Below are positions 1 through 7,080 of a stretch of DNA of 15,840 nucleotides, piece by piece. The stretch spans positions 8,360-24,199 of the forward strand of contig CAJTOW010000065.1 of assembly GCA_910577655.1 (NCBI GenBank), given 5' to 3'. Both the position numbers and the translations under genes were made by a program. Source of the stretch: an uncultured Lachnospiraceae bacterium (GTDB lineage: Bacteria; Bacillota; Clostridia; Lachnospirales; Lachnospiraceae). Numbering within the stretch: position 1 is the stretch's first letter; every line of letters begins with the position of its first letter. Below the pieces are notes generated by a model. That model was given only the letters and a program-made list of their open reading frames with translations, had not been told where the DNA came from and did no database searches.

Positions 1-45
1 AATATACCGCAAAGTGGGGCGTGCAGATGCCGGGAATGAATTTTC

Positions 46-218
46 AAACACGCTCTAGGGACAAAAATCCGCATGTCTGAGCGCAGCGAGTTCGGATTTT
101 TGCCCCTGTTTTTAGCAGATTTCTGCAAGCTTAGAGTTTCTGGCTCCGAAACCCGCAATCCGGGGGAACCTTTTTCCAGAGCGTACCCCTCGGAACATCC
201 TCCCCCATGAACAGCAAC
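46..218 (-). repeat. Interspersed palindromic repeat, copy A (one arm plus core)
   Basis: Read on the minus strand, this stretch closely matches 7111-7270 and 15737-15840. Shared landmarks are the outer tip at 205-218 (relative of 7111-7124), the TACGCTCTGGAAAAAG block (RC of 169-184), the CTCTAAGCTTGCAGAAATCTGC block (about 114-135), and a 19-base core at 75-93 that is the exact reverse complement of 7236-7254. A short stem of ACAAAAATCCG and CGGATTTTTG flanks the core. Only one long arm is complete; beyond the core the sequence departs from copy B after the CGCTCT at about 51-56. Bases 1-45 have no counterpart elsewhere in the window and may belong to another repeat. No gene is visible in 1-352. 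The function is unknown; a MITE-like or REP-like element is inferred. Confidence 0.8.
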
Positions 219-257
219 AACAAGAAGTTAATTTTTTATGAACAAGGTTTGAAAAAG

Positions 258-286
258 TTGAATAAATCAGGGGTTAGTGCTACAAT
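258..286 (+). promoter_or_regulatory. Sigma-A promoter of secA
   Basis: A -35 box TTGAAT at 258-263 and a -10 box TACAAT at 281-286 are separated by exactly 17 bases. TG sits one base before the -10 box, as in extended -10 promoters. Transcription would start near 293, giving a leader of about 60 nt before the secA ATG. Confidence 0.75.
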
Positions 287-322
287 ATATAAGATTGACT
301 TAGTATGCGGTAAAGTAGAAAG

Positions 323-345
323 TAATTTCATTAGAAATTAGGAGA
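323..345 (+). promoter_or_regulatory. secA leader hairpin touching its ribosome binding site
   Basis: TAATTTC at 323-329 and GAAATTA at 334-340 form a perfect 7-bp stem with loop ATTA. The last stem base is the first A of the AGGAG ribosome binding site (340-344), nine bases from the ATG at 353. The AU-rich stem is weak, so an effect on secA translation is only a possibility. Confidence 0.35.
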
Positions 346-352
346 ACAGAAT

Positions 353-2923
353 ATGAAGCTCATAGAGAAAGTATTTGGCACTCACAGCGACCGGGAACTG
401 AAGATGATCTACCCGGTTGTGGCGAAGATAGAAGCCTTGAGGCCGAAGATGATGGAGATGACGGATGAAGAGCTGAAAGACAACACCCGCATTTTCAAAG
501 AGCGTCTTGGGAAGGGGGAGACCCTGGATGATATCCTGCCGGAGGCATTTGCCACTGTCCGGGAGGCGGCAAGAAGAGTTTTGAACATGGAGCATTACCA
601 GGTGCAGCTTATCGGCGGCATCGTCCTGCATCAGGGGCGGATCGCGGAGATGCGTACTGGTGAAGGTAAGACGCTGGTATCCACGGCCCCGGCCTATCTT
701 AATGCCCTGGCCGGACGTGGTGTTCATATTGTAACAGTTAACGATTATCTGGCCAAACGTGATGCGGAGTGGATGGGGCGTGTCCATGAATTTCTGGGTC
801 TTACCGTAGGCGTGGTTTTGAATCCCATGACCTCCGAGGAACGCAAGGCAGCATATAGCTGTGATATCACCTATGTGACCAACAATGAGCTTGGATTTGA
901 TTATCTTCGTGATAATATGGCTATTTATAAGGAACAGATGGTTTTGCGGGATCTGGATTATGCCATCATCGATGAGGTGGACTCGGTTCTGATTGATGAG
1001 GCCCGTACCCCCCTGATCATTTCCGGACAGAGCGGCAAGTCCACCAAGCTGTATGAGGTCTGTGATATGCTGGCCCACCAGCTGGTCCGTGGCGAGGCCT
1101 CGGGAGAATTTACCAAGATGAATGCCATCATGGGTGAGGACATAGAGGAGACCGGAGATTATGTGGTCAATGAGAAAGACAAGGCAGTCAATCTGACCGA
1201 GGACGGTGTCCGGAAGGTGGAGGAATTCTTCCACATTGACAACCTTGCCGATCCGGTGAACTTAGAGATCCAGCACAATATCATCCTGGCCCTGCGTGCC
1301 AACAACCTGATGTTTAGAGATAAGGATTATGTGGTCAAGGATGATGAGGTTCTGATTGTGGATGAATTTACCGGACGTATCATGCCGGGCCGCCGCTATT
1401 CGGACGGACTCCATCAGGCCATTGAGGCCAAGGAGCATGTGAATGTACGCCGGGAGAGCAAGACTCTGGCTACCATTACCTTCCAGAACTTTTTTAATAA
1501 ATTCCGCAAGAAGGCGGGGATGACCGGTACGGCTCTGACCGAGGAGAAGGAGTTCCGCAATACCTACGGTATGGATGCTATCGCTATCCCCACCAACAAG
1601 CCCATCGCCCGTATTGATCACGAGGATGCGGTATACAAGACCAAGCGGGAGAAATTTGAAGCCGTGGTGGAGGAGGTGGCAGAGGCCTATGAGCGGAAGC
1701 AGCCGGTTCTGGTGGGCACCATCACCATCGAGACTTCCGAGATGCTCAGCAAGATGCTGAAAAAGCGTGGCATCCCCCACAAGGTACTGAATGCCAAATA
1801 CCACGAGCTGGAGGCAGAGATCGTGGCCGATGCCGGTATCCACGGCGCTGTGACCATTGCCACCAATATGGCCGGCCGTGGTACAGATATCAAGCTGGAC
1901 GAAGAGTCCAAGGATCTGGGGGGCCTAAAGATCATCGGTACCGAGCGCCATGAGGCCAGACGTATCGACAACCAGCTCCGGGGACGTTCCGGACGTCAGG
2001 GCGACCCGGGTGAGTCCCGGTTCTATATCTCCCTGGAGGATGATCTGATGCGGCTTTTTGGTTCCGAGCGGCTCATGAGTATGTTCGAGGCCCTGGGCGT
2101 GCCGGAGGGCGAGCAGATCGAGCATAAGATGCTGTCCAATGCCATTGAGAAAGCCCAGATGAAGATCGAGAACAACAACTACGGCATCCGGGAAAATCTT
2201 CTGAAATACGATGAGGTCAATAACGAACAGCGAGAGATCATCTATGCCGAACGCCGCAAGGTTCTGGATGGGGACAATATGCGGGATGTGATCCTGAAGA
2301 TGATTACAGATATTGTAGAAAATGCCGTCGATATCTCCATCTCCGATGACCAGGCTCCCGAGAACTGGGATCTGGCAGAGCTGAATTCCCTGCTGCTTCC
2401 CATTATTCCGCTGCGGACCATTAACCTGGAGAACCATCCGGTCAGCAAGAAGAATGAGTTAAAGCATATGCTTAAGGAGGAGGCCATCAAGCTCTATGAG
2501 GCCAAGGAGGCAGAGTTCCCTGAGGCCGAACAGATCCGTGAGATCGAGAGGGTCATCCTTCTGAAGGTGATTGACAATAAATGGATGAGCCATATCGATG
2601 ATATGGACCAGCTGCGTCAGGGCATCGGTCTGCAGGCTTACGGTCAGCGGGATCCGGTGGTGGAGTACAAGATGAGCGCCTTCGAGATGTTTGAGGCCAT
2701 GACGGCCGCCATCACGGAGGACACGGTGCGGATCCTGTTCCACATCCGCGTGGAGCAGAAGGTGGAGCGGGAGCCTGCAGCCAAGGTGACCGGCACCAAC
2801 AAGGACACCTCTGCTGCCCAGGCGCCTAAGCGGCGGGAGATCCAGAAGATCTACCCCAATGATCCGTGTCCCTGCGGAAGCGGCAAGAAGTACAAACAGT
2901 GCTGCGGCAGGAAGCCGGTATAG
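353..2923 (+). CDS. secA: Preprotein translocase ATPase SecA
   Basis: SecA is the cytoplasmic and membrane-peripheral motor that pushes unfolded preproteins through the SecYEG channel using ATP. The 856-residue product is close to the usual Gram-positive length. The first nucleotide-binding domain shows Walker A in MRTGEGKT (residues 100-107) and the DEAD-type Walker B IIDEVD (205-210). The preprotein cross-linking domain follows at roughly 220-370. The second helicase half carries ATNMAGRGTDI and QLRGRSGRQGD, the latter with the arginine fingers. The extreme C-terminus holds the SEC-C zinc motif CPC-x8-CC (Cys839, 841, 850, 851), which binds SecB or ribosomes in other bacteria. The ATG at 353 is chosen from the AGGAG at 340-344 and the family N-terminus. 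It has its own promoter at 258-286. prfB follows, the conserved order in Firmicutes. Nothing is missing from the family motifs. Confidence 0.98.
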   Translation: MKLIEKVFGTHSDRELKMIYPVVAKIEALRPKMMEMTDEELKDNTRIFKERLGKGETLDDILPEAFATVREAARRVLNMEHYQVQLIGGIVLHQGRIAEMRTGEGKTLVSTAPAYLNALAGRGVHIVTVNDYLAKRDAEWMGRVHEFLGLTVGVVLNPMTSEERKAAYSCDITYVTNNELGFDYLRDNMAIYKEQMVLRDLDYAIIDEVDSVLIDEARTPLIISGQSGKSTKLYEVCDMLAHQLVRGEASGEFTKMNAIMGEDIEETGDYVVNEKDKAVNLTEDGVRKVEEFFHIDNLADPVNLEIQHNIILALRANNLMFRDKDYVVKDDEVLIVDEFTGRIMPGRRYSDGLHQAIEAKEHVNVRRESKTLATITFQNFFNKFRKKAGMTGTALTEEKEFRNTYGMDAIAIPTNKPIARIDHEDAVYKTKREKFEAVVEEVAEAYERKQPVLVGTITIETSEMLSKMLKKRGIPHKVLNAKYHELEAEIVADAGIHGAVTIATNMAGRGTDIKLDEESKDLGGLKIIGTERHEARRIDNQLRGRSGRQGDPGESRFYISLEDDLMRLFGSERLMSMFEALGVPEGEQIEHKMLSNAIEKAQMKIENNNYGIRENLLKYDEVNNEQREIIYAERRKVLDGDNMRDVILKMITDIVENAVDISISDDQAPENWDLAELNSLLLPIIPLRTINLENHPVSKKNELKHMLKEEAIKLYEAKEAEFPEAEQIREIERVILLKVIDNKWMSHIDDMDQLRQGIGLQAYGQRDPVVEYKMSAFEMFEAMTAAITEDTVRILFHIRVEQKVEREPAAKVTGTNKDTSAAQAPKRREIQKIYPNDPCPCGSGKKYKQCCGRKPV

Positions 2924-2934
2924 CAGTAAGAATA

Positions 2935-2982
2935 GTAACAGACGGGCATCTTACTTAATCTGCTGTCCGTCTGAACTGTTAT
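2935..2982 (+). repeat. Inverted-repeat element between secA and prfB
   Basis: The right arm TGTCCGTCTGAACTGTTAT (2964-2982) is nearly identical to the right arm of the element after prfB (4299-4317). The left arm, GTAACAG then ACGGGCA (2935-2948), looks like the same arm with a 5-base TTCAG deletion. The arms can still pair. No T-run follows, so it is not a standard intrinsic terminator; it may instead be a processing or stabilising hairpin. Function unknown. Confidence 0.6.
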
Positions 2983-3014
2983 AAAATCCAAATATAAGAA
3001 AGAGGGTGACACAA

Positions 3015-4152
3015 GTGGTAGAATTAGATCAGTTCAAATACACATTATCGACCTTTGAAAAACCATTAGTGGAAGTGAGGGATTCACTTTGACCTGGATA
3101 ACAAGGTCAGAAGAATCGACGAATTAGACAAATCCATGGAAGAGCCGGGCTTCTGGGACGACGCAGATAAGTCCACCAGACTGGTTCAGGAGGCCAAGCG
3201 CCTGAAGGATACTGTAGATCTCTACCGGGGTCTGGAGCAGCAGTTTGAGGATATCCAGGTGATGATCGAGATGGGCTACGAGGAGAATGACCCGGAGCTG
3301 ATTCCCGAGATCCAGGGGATGCTGGATGAATTCCAGACCAGTCTGGAGAAGCTGCGCATGGAAACACTGCTCTCCGGCGAGTATGACAAGTACAATGCCA
3401 TTCTCCGGCTCAATGCAGGCGCAGGCGGCACCGAGTCCTGCGACTGGTGCAGTATGCTGTACCGGATGTACTGCCGTTTCGCAGACAAGATGGGCTACAA
3501 GACCGAGGTGCTGGATTATCTGGACGGAGACGAGGCCGGGATCAAGTCCGTGACCATCCAGATCAACGGGGAGAATGCCTTTGGCTATCTCAAATCAGAG
3601 CGGGGTGTTCACCGCCTGGTCAGGATCTCCCCCTTCAACGCGGCAGGCAAACGCCAGACCTCCTTCGTCTCCTGCGACGTGATGCCGGATATCGAGGAAG
3701 ATCTGGATGTGGAGATCAACCAGGATGACCTGCGGATCGATACCTACCGCTCCAGCGGCGCAGGTGGCCAGCATATCAACAAGACCTCCTCAGCCATCCG
3801 CATCACCCATATCCCCACCGGGATTGTGGTTCAGTGCCAGAACGAGCGTTCCCAGTTCCAGAACAAGGATAAGGCTATGCAGATGCTCAAAGCCAAGCTC
3901 TACATGCTGAAACAGCAGGAAAACGCGGAGAAGCTTTCCGACATCCGCGGCGATGTCAAGGACAACGGCTGGGGAAGCCAGATCCGTTCCTACGTTCTCC
4001 AGCCCTACACCATGGTCAAGGATCTGCGCACAGGCGAAGAGACAGGCAATGTAACCAGCGTCCTGGACGGCGCCCTGGATTCTTTCATCGGAGCTTATCT
4101 GAAATGGCTGAGCCTTGGCTGTCCCGACCGCAGAACAGCGTCGGATGATTAG
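3015..4152 (+). CDS. prfB: Peptide chain release factor 2 (RF2), programmed +1 frameshift
   Basis: RF2 recognises UAA and UGA stop codons and triggers peptidyl-tRNA hydrolysis. Translation starts at GTG 3015, after the ribosome binding site AAAGAGG (about 2999-3005), and reads 25 codons to an in-frame TGA at 3090-3092. The context CTT TGA C with an upstream Shine-Dalgarno-like GAGGGA is the classic autoregulatory shift site. Slipping +1 at CTT continues at GAC 3091 and gives a 378-residue protein (25 + 353). In that numbering the stop-codon-reading SPF tripeptide is at 205-207 and the catalytic GGQ at 250-252, the same numbers as in E. coli RF2. Residue 246, next to GGQ, is Ser. Low RF2 should favour the shift, so the protein controls its own level. 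An alternative GTG at 3006 is too close to the ribosome binding site. Annotators that ignore the shift would report a truncated gene from ATG 3136. Confidence 0.97.
3078..3093 (+). promoter_or_regulatory. prfB +1 ribosomal frameshift site
   Basis: The slippery codon CTT (3087-3089) is followed by TGA (3090-3092) and then C, a poor termination context. AGGGA just upstream (3078-3082) can pair with the 16S anti-Shine-Dalgarno to promote slippage. Both reading frames join exactly here into one continuous RF2 sequence. Confidence 0.95.
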
Positions 4153-4317
4153 TAACAGTTCAGACAGGACATCTTTTTGTTCCCGAAGCGTGTCGGGGAC
4201 GGGAAGCGGCCGGCGGCTGGCCCGATATCAAATTACATTAAAAAAGCGTTTATGCAAACCAAAAGCAGGTTTGCAACACACTTTCTTCTGTGATTTGCTG
4301 TCCGTCTGAACTGTTAC
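4152..4317 (+). repeat. Inverted-repeat element downstream of prfB (14-bp perfect ends)
   Basis: GTAACAGTTCAGAC at 4152-4165 is the exact reverse complement of 4304-4317, and the pairing continues inward with GGACA/TGTCC after one bulged base. The left arm starts within the prfB stop codon. Between the arms lie a GC-rich stretch (about 4181-4222) and a second stem TGCAAACC/GGTTTGCA (about 4254-4276). The right arm is shared with the element after secA. An ORF crossing this element has no recognisable protein. It could be a small non-autonomous repeat or a transcript 3'-end structure. Confidence 0.65.
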
Positions 4318-4334
4318 GATGATTAAGCGTGTTT

Positions 4335-4377
4335 GCAGGATCAGGCACACAAAGTGCTTGCATCCTGCTTCTTTTTA
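4335..4377 (+). terminator. Intrinsic terminator after prfB
   Basis: GCAGGAT (4335-4341) pairs with ATCCTGC (4362-4368). A second helix inside it, AGGCAC with GTGCTT, closes a small loop. The T-rich tail TTCTTTTTAT follows at once. It should end secA-prfB transcription before the next operon. Confidence 0.7.
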
Positions 4378-4386
4378 TGCTAATAT
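4358..4386 (+). promoter_or_regulatory. Promoter of the ACT-hom operon, overlapping the terminator
   Basis: A -35 box TTGCAT at 4358-4363 lies in the 3' arm of the preceding terminator, and a -10 box TAATAT lies at 4381-4386, with a 17-base spacer. Transcription would start near 4393, so the new RNA would not contain the terminator hairpin. No T-box or riboswitch motif is visible in the short leader. Confidence 0.65.
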
Positions 4387-4451
4387 CTTCCTCGTGAGCA
4401 CAAATGTGCATAGCAGGCGAACAAGATAATTTACACCATAGGAGAATGACA

Positions 4452-4898
4452 ATGCCAGAAGATAAGAGCAAATACTTTGTGCTAAAGCAGAAAGCAGTCC
4501 CGGAGGTTCTGCTGAAAGTAGTGGAGGCTAAGCGGCTGCTGGAATCTGAGCGGGTCATGACCGTCCAGGAGGCCACCGGCCAGGTAGGGATCAGCAGAAG
4601 TTCTTTTTATAAATACAAGGATGATATTTTCCCGTTTTATGACAATACCAAGGGGAAGACTGTTACCTTTGTCATGCAGATGGATGACGAGCAGGGGCTT
4701 CTCTCAGATCTCCTGCATATTGTGGCAGTGTATAAGGCCAATATCCTGACCATACACCAGAGTATCCCGGTCAACGGAGTGGCCACATTGACACTTTCTG
4801 TGGAGGTCGAAGCCAACACCGGCAATATTTCCGAGATGGTGGCGGAGATTGAGGAGCAGAAGGGGATCCATTATGTGAAGATTCTGGCGAGGGAATAG
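4452..4898 (+). CDS. UPF0735 (PheB-type) ACT domain-containing protein
   Basis: This 148-residue cytoplasmic protein resembles the B. subtilis PheB/UPF0735 family, whose members are about the same length. The N-terminal half has a predicted helix-turn-helix-like segment (about residues 37-55) ending in the family signature SRSSFYKYKDDIFPFY. The C-terminal half (about 70-146) is an ACT domain, a fold that usually binds amino acids to regulate enzymes or transcription. The start chosen is ATG 4452, seven bases after AGGAG (4440-4444); ATG 4446 is too close, and a start at 4404 would lack a ribosome binding site. It lies 15 bases before homoserine dehydrogenase and almost certainly shares its transcript, which suggests a role in sensing threonine, methionine or another amino acid. 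That role is inferred; the ligand and any DNA target are unknown. Confidence 0.9.
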   Translation: MPEDKSKYFVLKQKAVPEVLLKVVEAKRLLESERVMTVQEATGQVGISRSSFYKYKDDIFPFYDNTKGKTVTFVMQMDDEQGLLSDLLHIVAVYKANILTIHQSIPVNGVATLTLSVEVEANTGNISEMVAEIEEQKGIHYVKILARE

Positions 4899-4913
4899 AG
4901 AAAGGAAGAGACG

Positions 4914-6155
4914 ATGATGAATGTTGCGATTATGGGCTATGGTACCATTGGTTCTGGGGTGGCAGAGATCCTGGAGAAGAACCAGGAGCAGATCATTAGG
5001 AGCGCGGGCCAGGACGTGGCGCTGAAATATGTGCTGGACTTAAGGGATTTCCCGGACAGCCCGGTAGCGGACAAGGTTATCCATGACTTTAAGATTATAG
5101 AAGAAGATGCAGATGTACAGGTAGTGGTGGAGACCATGGGAGGTCTCAATCCCTCCTATCCCTTTGTAAAGGCCTGCCTTCTGGCCGGGAAGCATGTAGT
5201 TACCTCCAACAAGGCGCTGGTGGCGGCCCATGGTACGGAGCTTCTTGAGATTGCCCGGAAGAAGCAGCTGAATTTTCTTTTCGAGGCCAGCGTAGGCGGC
5301 GGCATTCCCATCATCCGCCCCTTGTACCGCTGTCTGGCCGGAGAGGAGATCCGGGAGATCACCGGTATATTAAATGGCACCACCAATTACATTCTCACTA
5401 AGATGGATAAGGAAGGCGCTTCCTTTGAGAACGCCCTGAAGGAAGCCCAGGCCCTGGGCTATGCGGAGCAGAATCCGGAGGCAGATGTGGAAGGCCATGA
5501 CACCTGCCGTAAGATCGCGATCCTGACGGCTATGGCTGCCGGCCGGGAGGTAGACTATCAGGAGATTCATACTGAGGGAATTACCCGGATTACGGATATG
5601 GATTTTCGCTATGCAGACAAGCTGGGGGCTTCTGTGAAGCTGTTTGGAACCAGCCGGATTGACGGCGGGAAGGCCCAGGCCTGCGTGGTTCCGGTGATGA
5701 CCGGGAAGGCCCATCCCCTGTATGCAGTCAGCGATGTCTACAACGGCATCCTGGTAAAAGGCAATATGCTGGGCACCTCCATGTTCTACGGAAGCGGTGC
5801 CGGCAAGCTGCCCACAGCCAGCGCGGTAGTGGCAGATATCATTGAGGCAGTCCAGAATCAGGATCACAATGTTCCCATGGGATGGACCGGGGAGAAGCTG
5901 TCCATCGGCAGCATGGATGAGATGGAATACCGCTACTTTGTCCGGGTATCCGGCCATCAGGCTGAGAGTGAGGCCCAGGTGACCCAGCGCTTCGGATCCG
6001 CAGAGTTCTTGTCTCTGGATGGCGCAGACGAGTTCGCCTTCCTGACCGGAAAGATGAAGGAGGCAGACTTTAAGGAGAAGGCTATAGCCTTTGATGCTCC
6101 TTTCCAGACGGCCCATAAGAAGGGCATTCTCCAGATGATCCGGGCAGAGCTTTGA
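4914..6155 (+). CDS. hom: Homoserine dehydrogenase
   Basis: The enzyme reduces aspartate 4-semialdehyde to homoserine with NAD(P)H, the branch point to threonine and methionine. The 413-residue protein begins with a Rossmann motif GYGTIGSGV (residues 8-16). SNKALVA (98-104) and the catalytic region NPEADVEGHDTCRK (187-200) are intact, and GSGAGKLPTA (293-302) is typical of the family. The last 75 or so residues, after EYRYFVRVSG, sit where many Gram-positive enzymes carry a feedback-binding ACT domain. Here the usual D-x-PGVLA-x-I ligand loop is not seen, so this domain appears degenerate. A separate ACT protein is encoded just upstream. Two ATGs (4914 and 4917) follow AAAGGA; the first is listed, and the second would remove one Met. 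No homoserine kinase or threonine synthase gene follows. Confidence 0.96.
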   Translation: MMNVAIMGYGTIGSGVAEILEKNQEQIIRSAGQDVALKYVLDLRDFPDSPVADKVIHDFKIIEEDADVQVVVETMGGLNPSYPFVKACLLAGKHVVTSNKALVAAHGTELLEIARKKQLNFLFEASVGGGIPIIRPLYRCLAGEEIREITGILNGTTNYILTKMDKEGASFENALKEAQALGYAEQNPEADVEGHDTCRKIAILTAMAAGREVDYQEIHTEGITRITDMDFRYADKLGASVKLFGTSRIDGGKAQACVVPVMTGKAHPLYAVSDVYNGILVKGNMLGTSMFYGSGAGKLPTASAVVADIIEAVQNQDHNVPMGWTGEKLSIGSMDEMEYRYFVRVSGHQAESEAQVTQRFGSAEFLSLDGADEFAFLTGKMKEADFKEKAIAFDAPFQTAHKKGILQMIRAEL

Positions 6156-6160
6156 GCAGT

Positions 6161-6511
6161 ATGAACTGGAGTGCTGTCATTTACTGGATTTTCCGTATGC
6201 CATGCCTCTTTCATCTGCTGACAGGGCTCTACTGTCCCGGCTGTGGGGGAACACGGGCCGTCAAATACCTGTTCCAGGGGAAATGGGGCCAGAGCTTTGT
6301 GTATCATCCGCTGGTACTCTACGGAGGCGCGGCCCTGGCCCTGGAGCTTTTGTCAGTCCTGACTTCCCGGACACTGGGCAAGCCCCTTGTGCGTCCGGGT
6401 AAGGAGATCTGGCTGGTCTACGGCGGAGTCGCCCTGGTAGTTCTGAACTGGGTTGTGAAGAATGCTGTGCTGCTTCTTTTGGGAGTGGATCTTCTGGCAG
6501 AACCCTTGTGA
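6161..6511 (+). CDS. DUF2752 small membrane protein
   Basis: This 116-residue protein carries the DUF2752 signature: CPGCGGTRA, then a short G-containing linker and HPL (about residues 25-51). Two or three hydrophobic segments follow, around residues 50-67, 80-95 and 96-110, so it is predicted to sit in the cytoplasmic membrane. The biochemical function of the family is not established; the paired cysteines could bind a metal or be redox-active. The ATG at 6161 lies five bases after the hom stop codon. A TTG at 6152 overlaps that stop and is in the same frame, but it has no usable ribosome binding site; the site for ATG 6161 (AGAG near 6146) is also weak, so translation is probably coupled to hom. 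A strong hairpin terminator follows at 6550-6605. Confidence 0.85.
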   Translation: MNWSAVIYWIFRMPCLFHLLTGLYCPGCGGTRAVKYLFQGKWGQSFVYHPLVLYGGAALALELLSVLTSRTLGKPLVRPGKEIWLVYGGVALVVLNWVVKNAVLLLLGVDLLAEPL

Positions 6512-6549
6512 GAGACAAGGATACCATACCGGGCATTCGCCCCATAAGA

Positions 6550-6610
6550 AAAACTGGACGAAAACAGACATTAAGCCAATTTGCGGTCTGTTTTCGTCCA
6601 GTTTTCCTTA
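6550..6610. terminator. Bidirectional terminator with a 20-bp perfect stem
   Basis: Bases 6550-6569 are the exact reverse complement of 6586-6605, with a 16-base loop. Pairing resumes for about four more pairs after one mismatch. A-rich sequence lies before the stem and T-rich sequence after it, so it can end RNA on both strands. It lies between the hom operon and the convergent minus-strand gene. Confidence 0.88.
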
Positions 6611-6630
6611 TTTTGTGTACTGTACTCATA

Positions 6631-6978
6631 TTATTTTGTGTTGAGGGACTCAAGGGCATTCTGGTATTCTTTGAGAAATTCCCTCATAAATGCTGCATTG
6701 GCAGGGTCATCCATCATACGGATCCCATACAGGACCGTGACGCACATAATGACACTGGTGATGATCGAGATTACTCCCAGCACGATTCCGATGACAGCGG
6801 GTATGGTTAAGGGCTGTTTCAGTCTGGATGCATAAGCCAGGATCAGCGCGCAGGCCCCAAAGCCAAGCTGCACGGGCGGGGAAAAGCAGGAGATAATCGC
6901 GATCAGCCCCATAGCCATACTGGAAATGGCAAGCATACTATAGAAACTGCCAGACTGGCTGGAGCGGGAAGGTTCCAT
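6631..6978 (-). CDS. Small three-helix membrane protein, DUF4190-like
   Basis: This 115-residue minus-strand protein has a short polar N-terminus (MEPSRSSQSG). Three hydrophobic stretches follow at about residues 12-32, 36-51 and 58-85, then a charged C-terminal tail (about 88-115) predicted to be helical. The pattern of small residues in paired helices with an intervening basic turn resembles DUF4190-type proteins, but no diagnostic motif is visible, so the family call is tentative and the function unknown. The start is ATG 6978, seven bases after GGAGG (complement of 6986-6990); a longer upstream start would bypass this site. It has its own sigma-A promoter and converges on the DUF2752 gene across a shared terminator. 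Confidence 0.75.
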   Translation of the reverse strand: MEPSRSSQSGSFYSMLAISSMAMGLIAIISCFSPPVQLGFGACALILAYASRLKQPLTIPAVIGIVLGVISIITSVIMCVTVLYGIRMMDDPANAAFMREFLKEYQNALESLNTK

Positions 6979-7031
6979 GTTCAATCCTCCGGTGTAAAAA
7001 CTAAATAGCAGTAATATATCTACAAACAACT

Positions 7032-7060
7032 ATTCTATCACGAAAACAGAGAGCGCTCAA
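7032..7060 (-). promoter_or_regulatory. Sigma-A promoter of the minus-strand membrane protein gene
   Basis: On the minus strand, TTGAGC (complement of 7055-7060) and TAGAAT (complement of 7032-7037) are spaced by 17 bases. Transcription should start near 7025, leaving a leader of about 45 nt before GGAGG and the ATG at 6978. Confidence 0.72.
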
Positions 7061-7080
7061 GTACTTTTGAAAAATAGCCG

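Noticed and set aside
338..1234. 298-residue minus-strand frame opposite secA
   Set aside because: The real SecA motifs lie on the + strand. The composition (many His, Gln, Leu, Ile) is typical of an antisense shadow.
3136..4152. prfB as a short gene starting at ATG 3136
   Set aside because: The N-terminal 40 residues upstream match RF2, and the CTT-TGA-C shift site joins the frames. The shorter call would lose part of domain 1.
4115..4309. 64-codon frame spanning the end of prfB and the inverted repeat
   Set aside because: It begins inside prfB in another frame and continues through hairpin sequence, with no protein-like pattern.
4387..4451. T-box or riboswitch in the ACT-hom leader
   Set aside because: The leader from the predicted start is only about 60 nt and lacks the T-box sequence. 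The terminator upstream lies before the promoter, so it cannot be an attenuator for this RNA.
6152..6160. TTG start for the DUF2752 gene
   Set aside because: It overlaps the hom stop codon and has no ribosome binding site at a workable distance. The ATG at 6161 is preferred.
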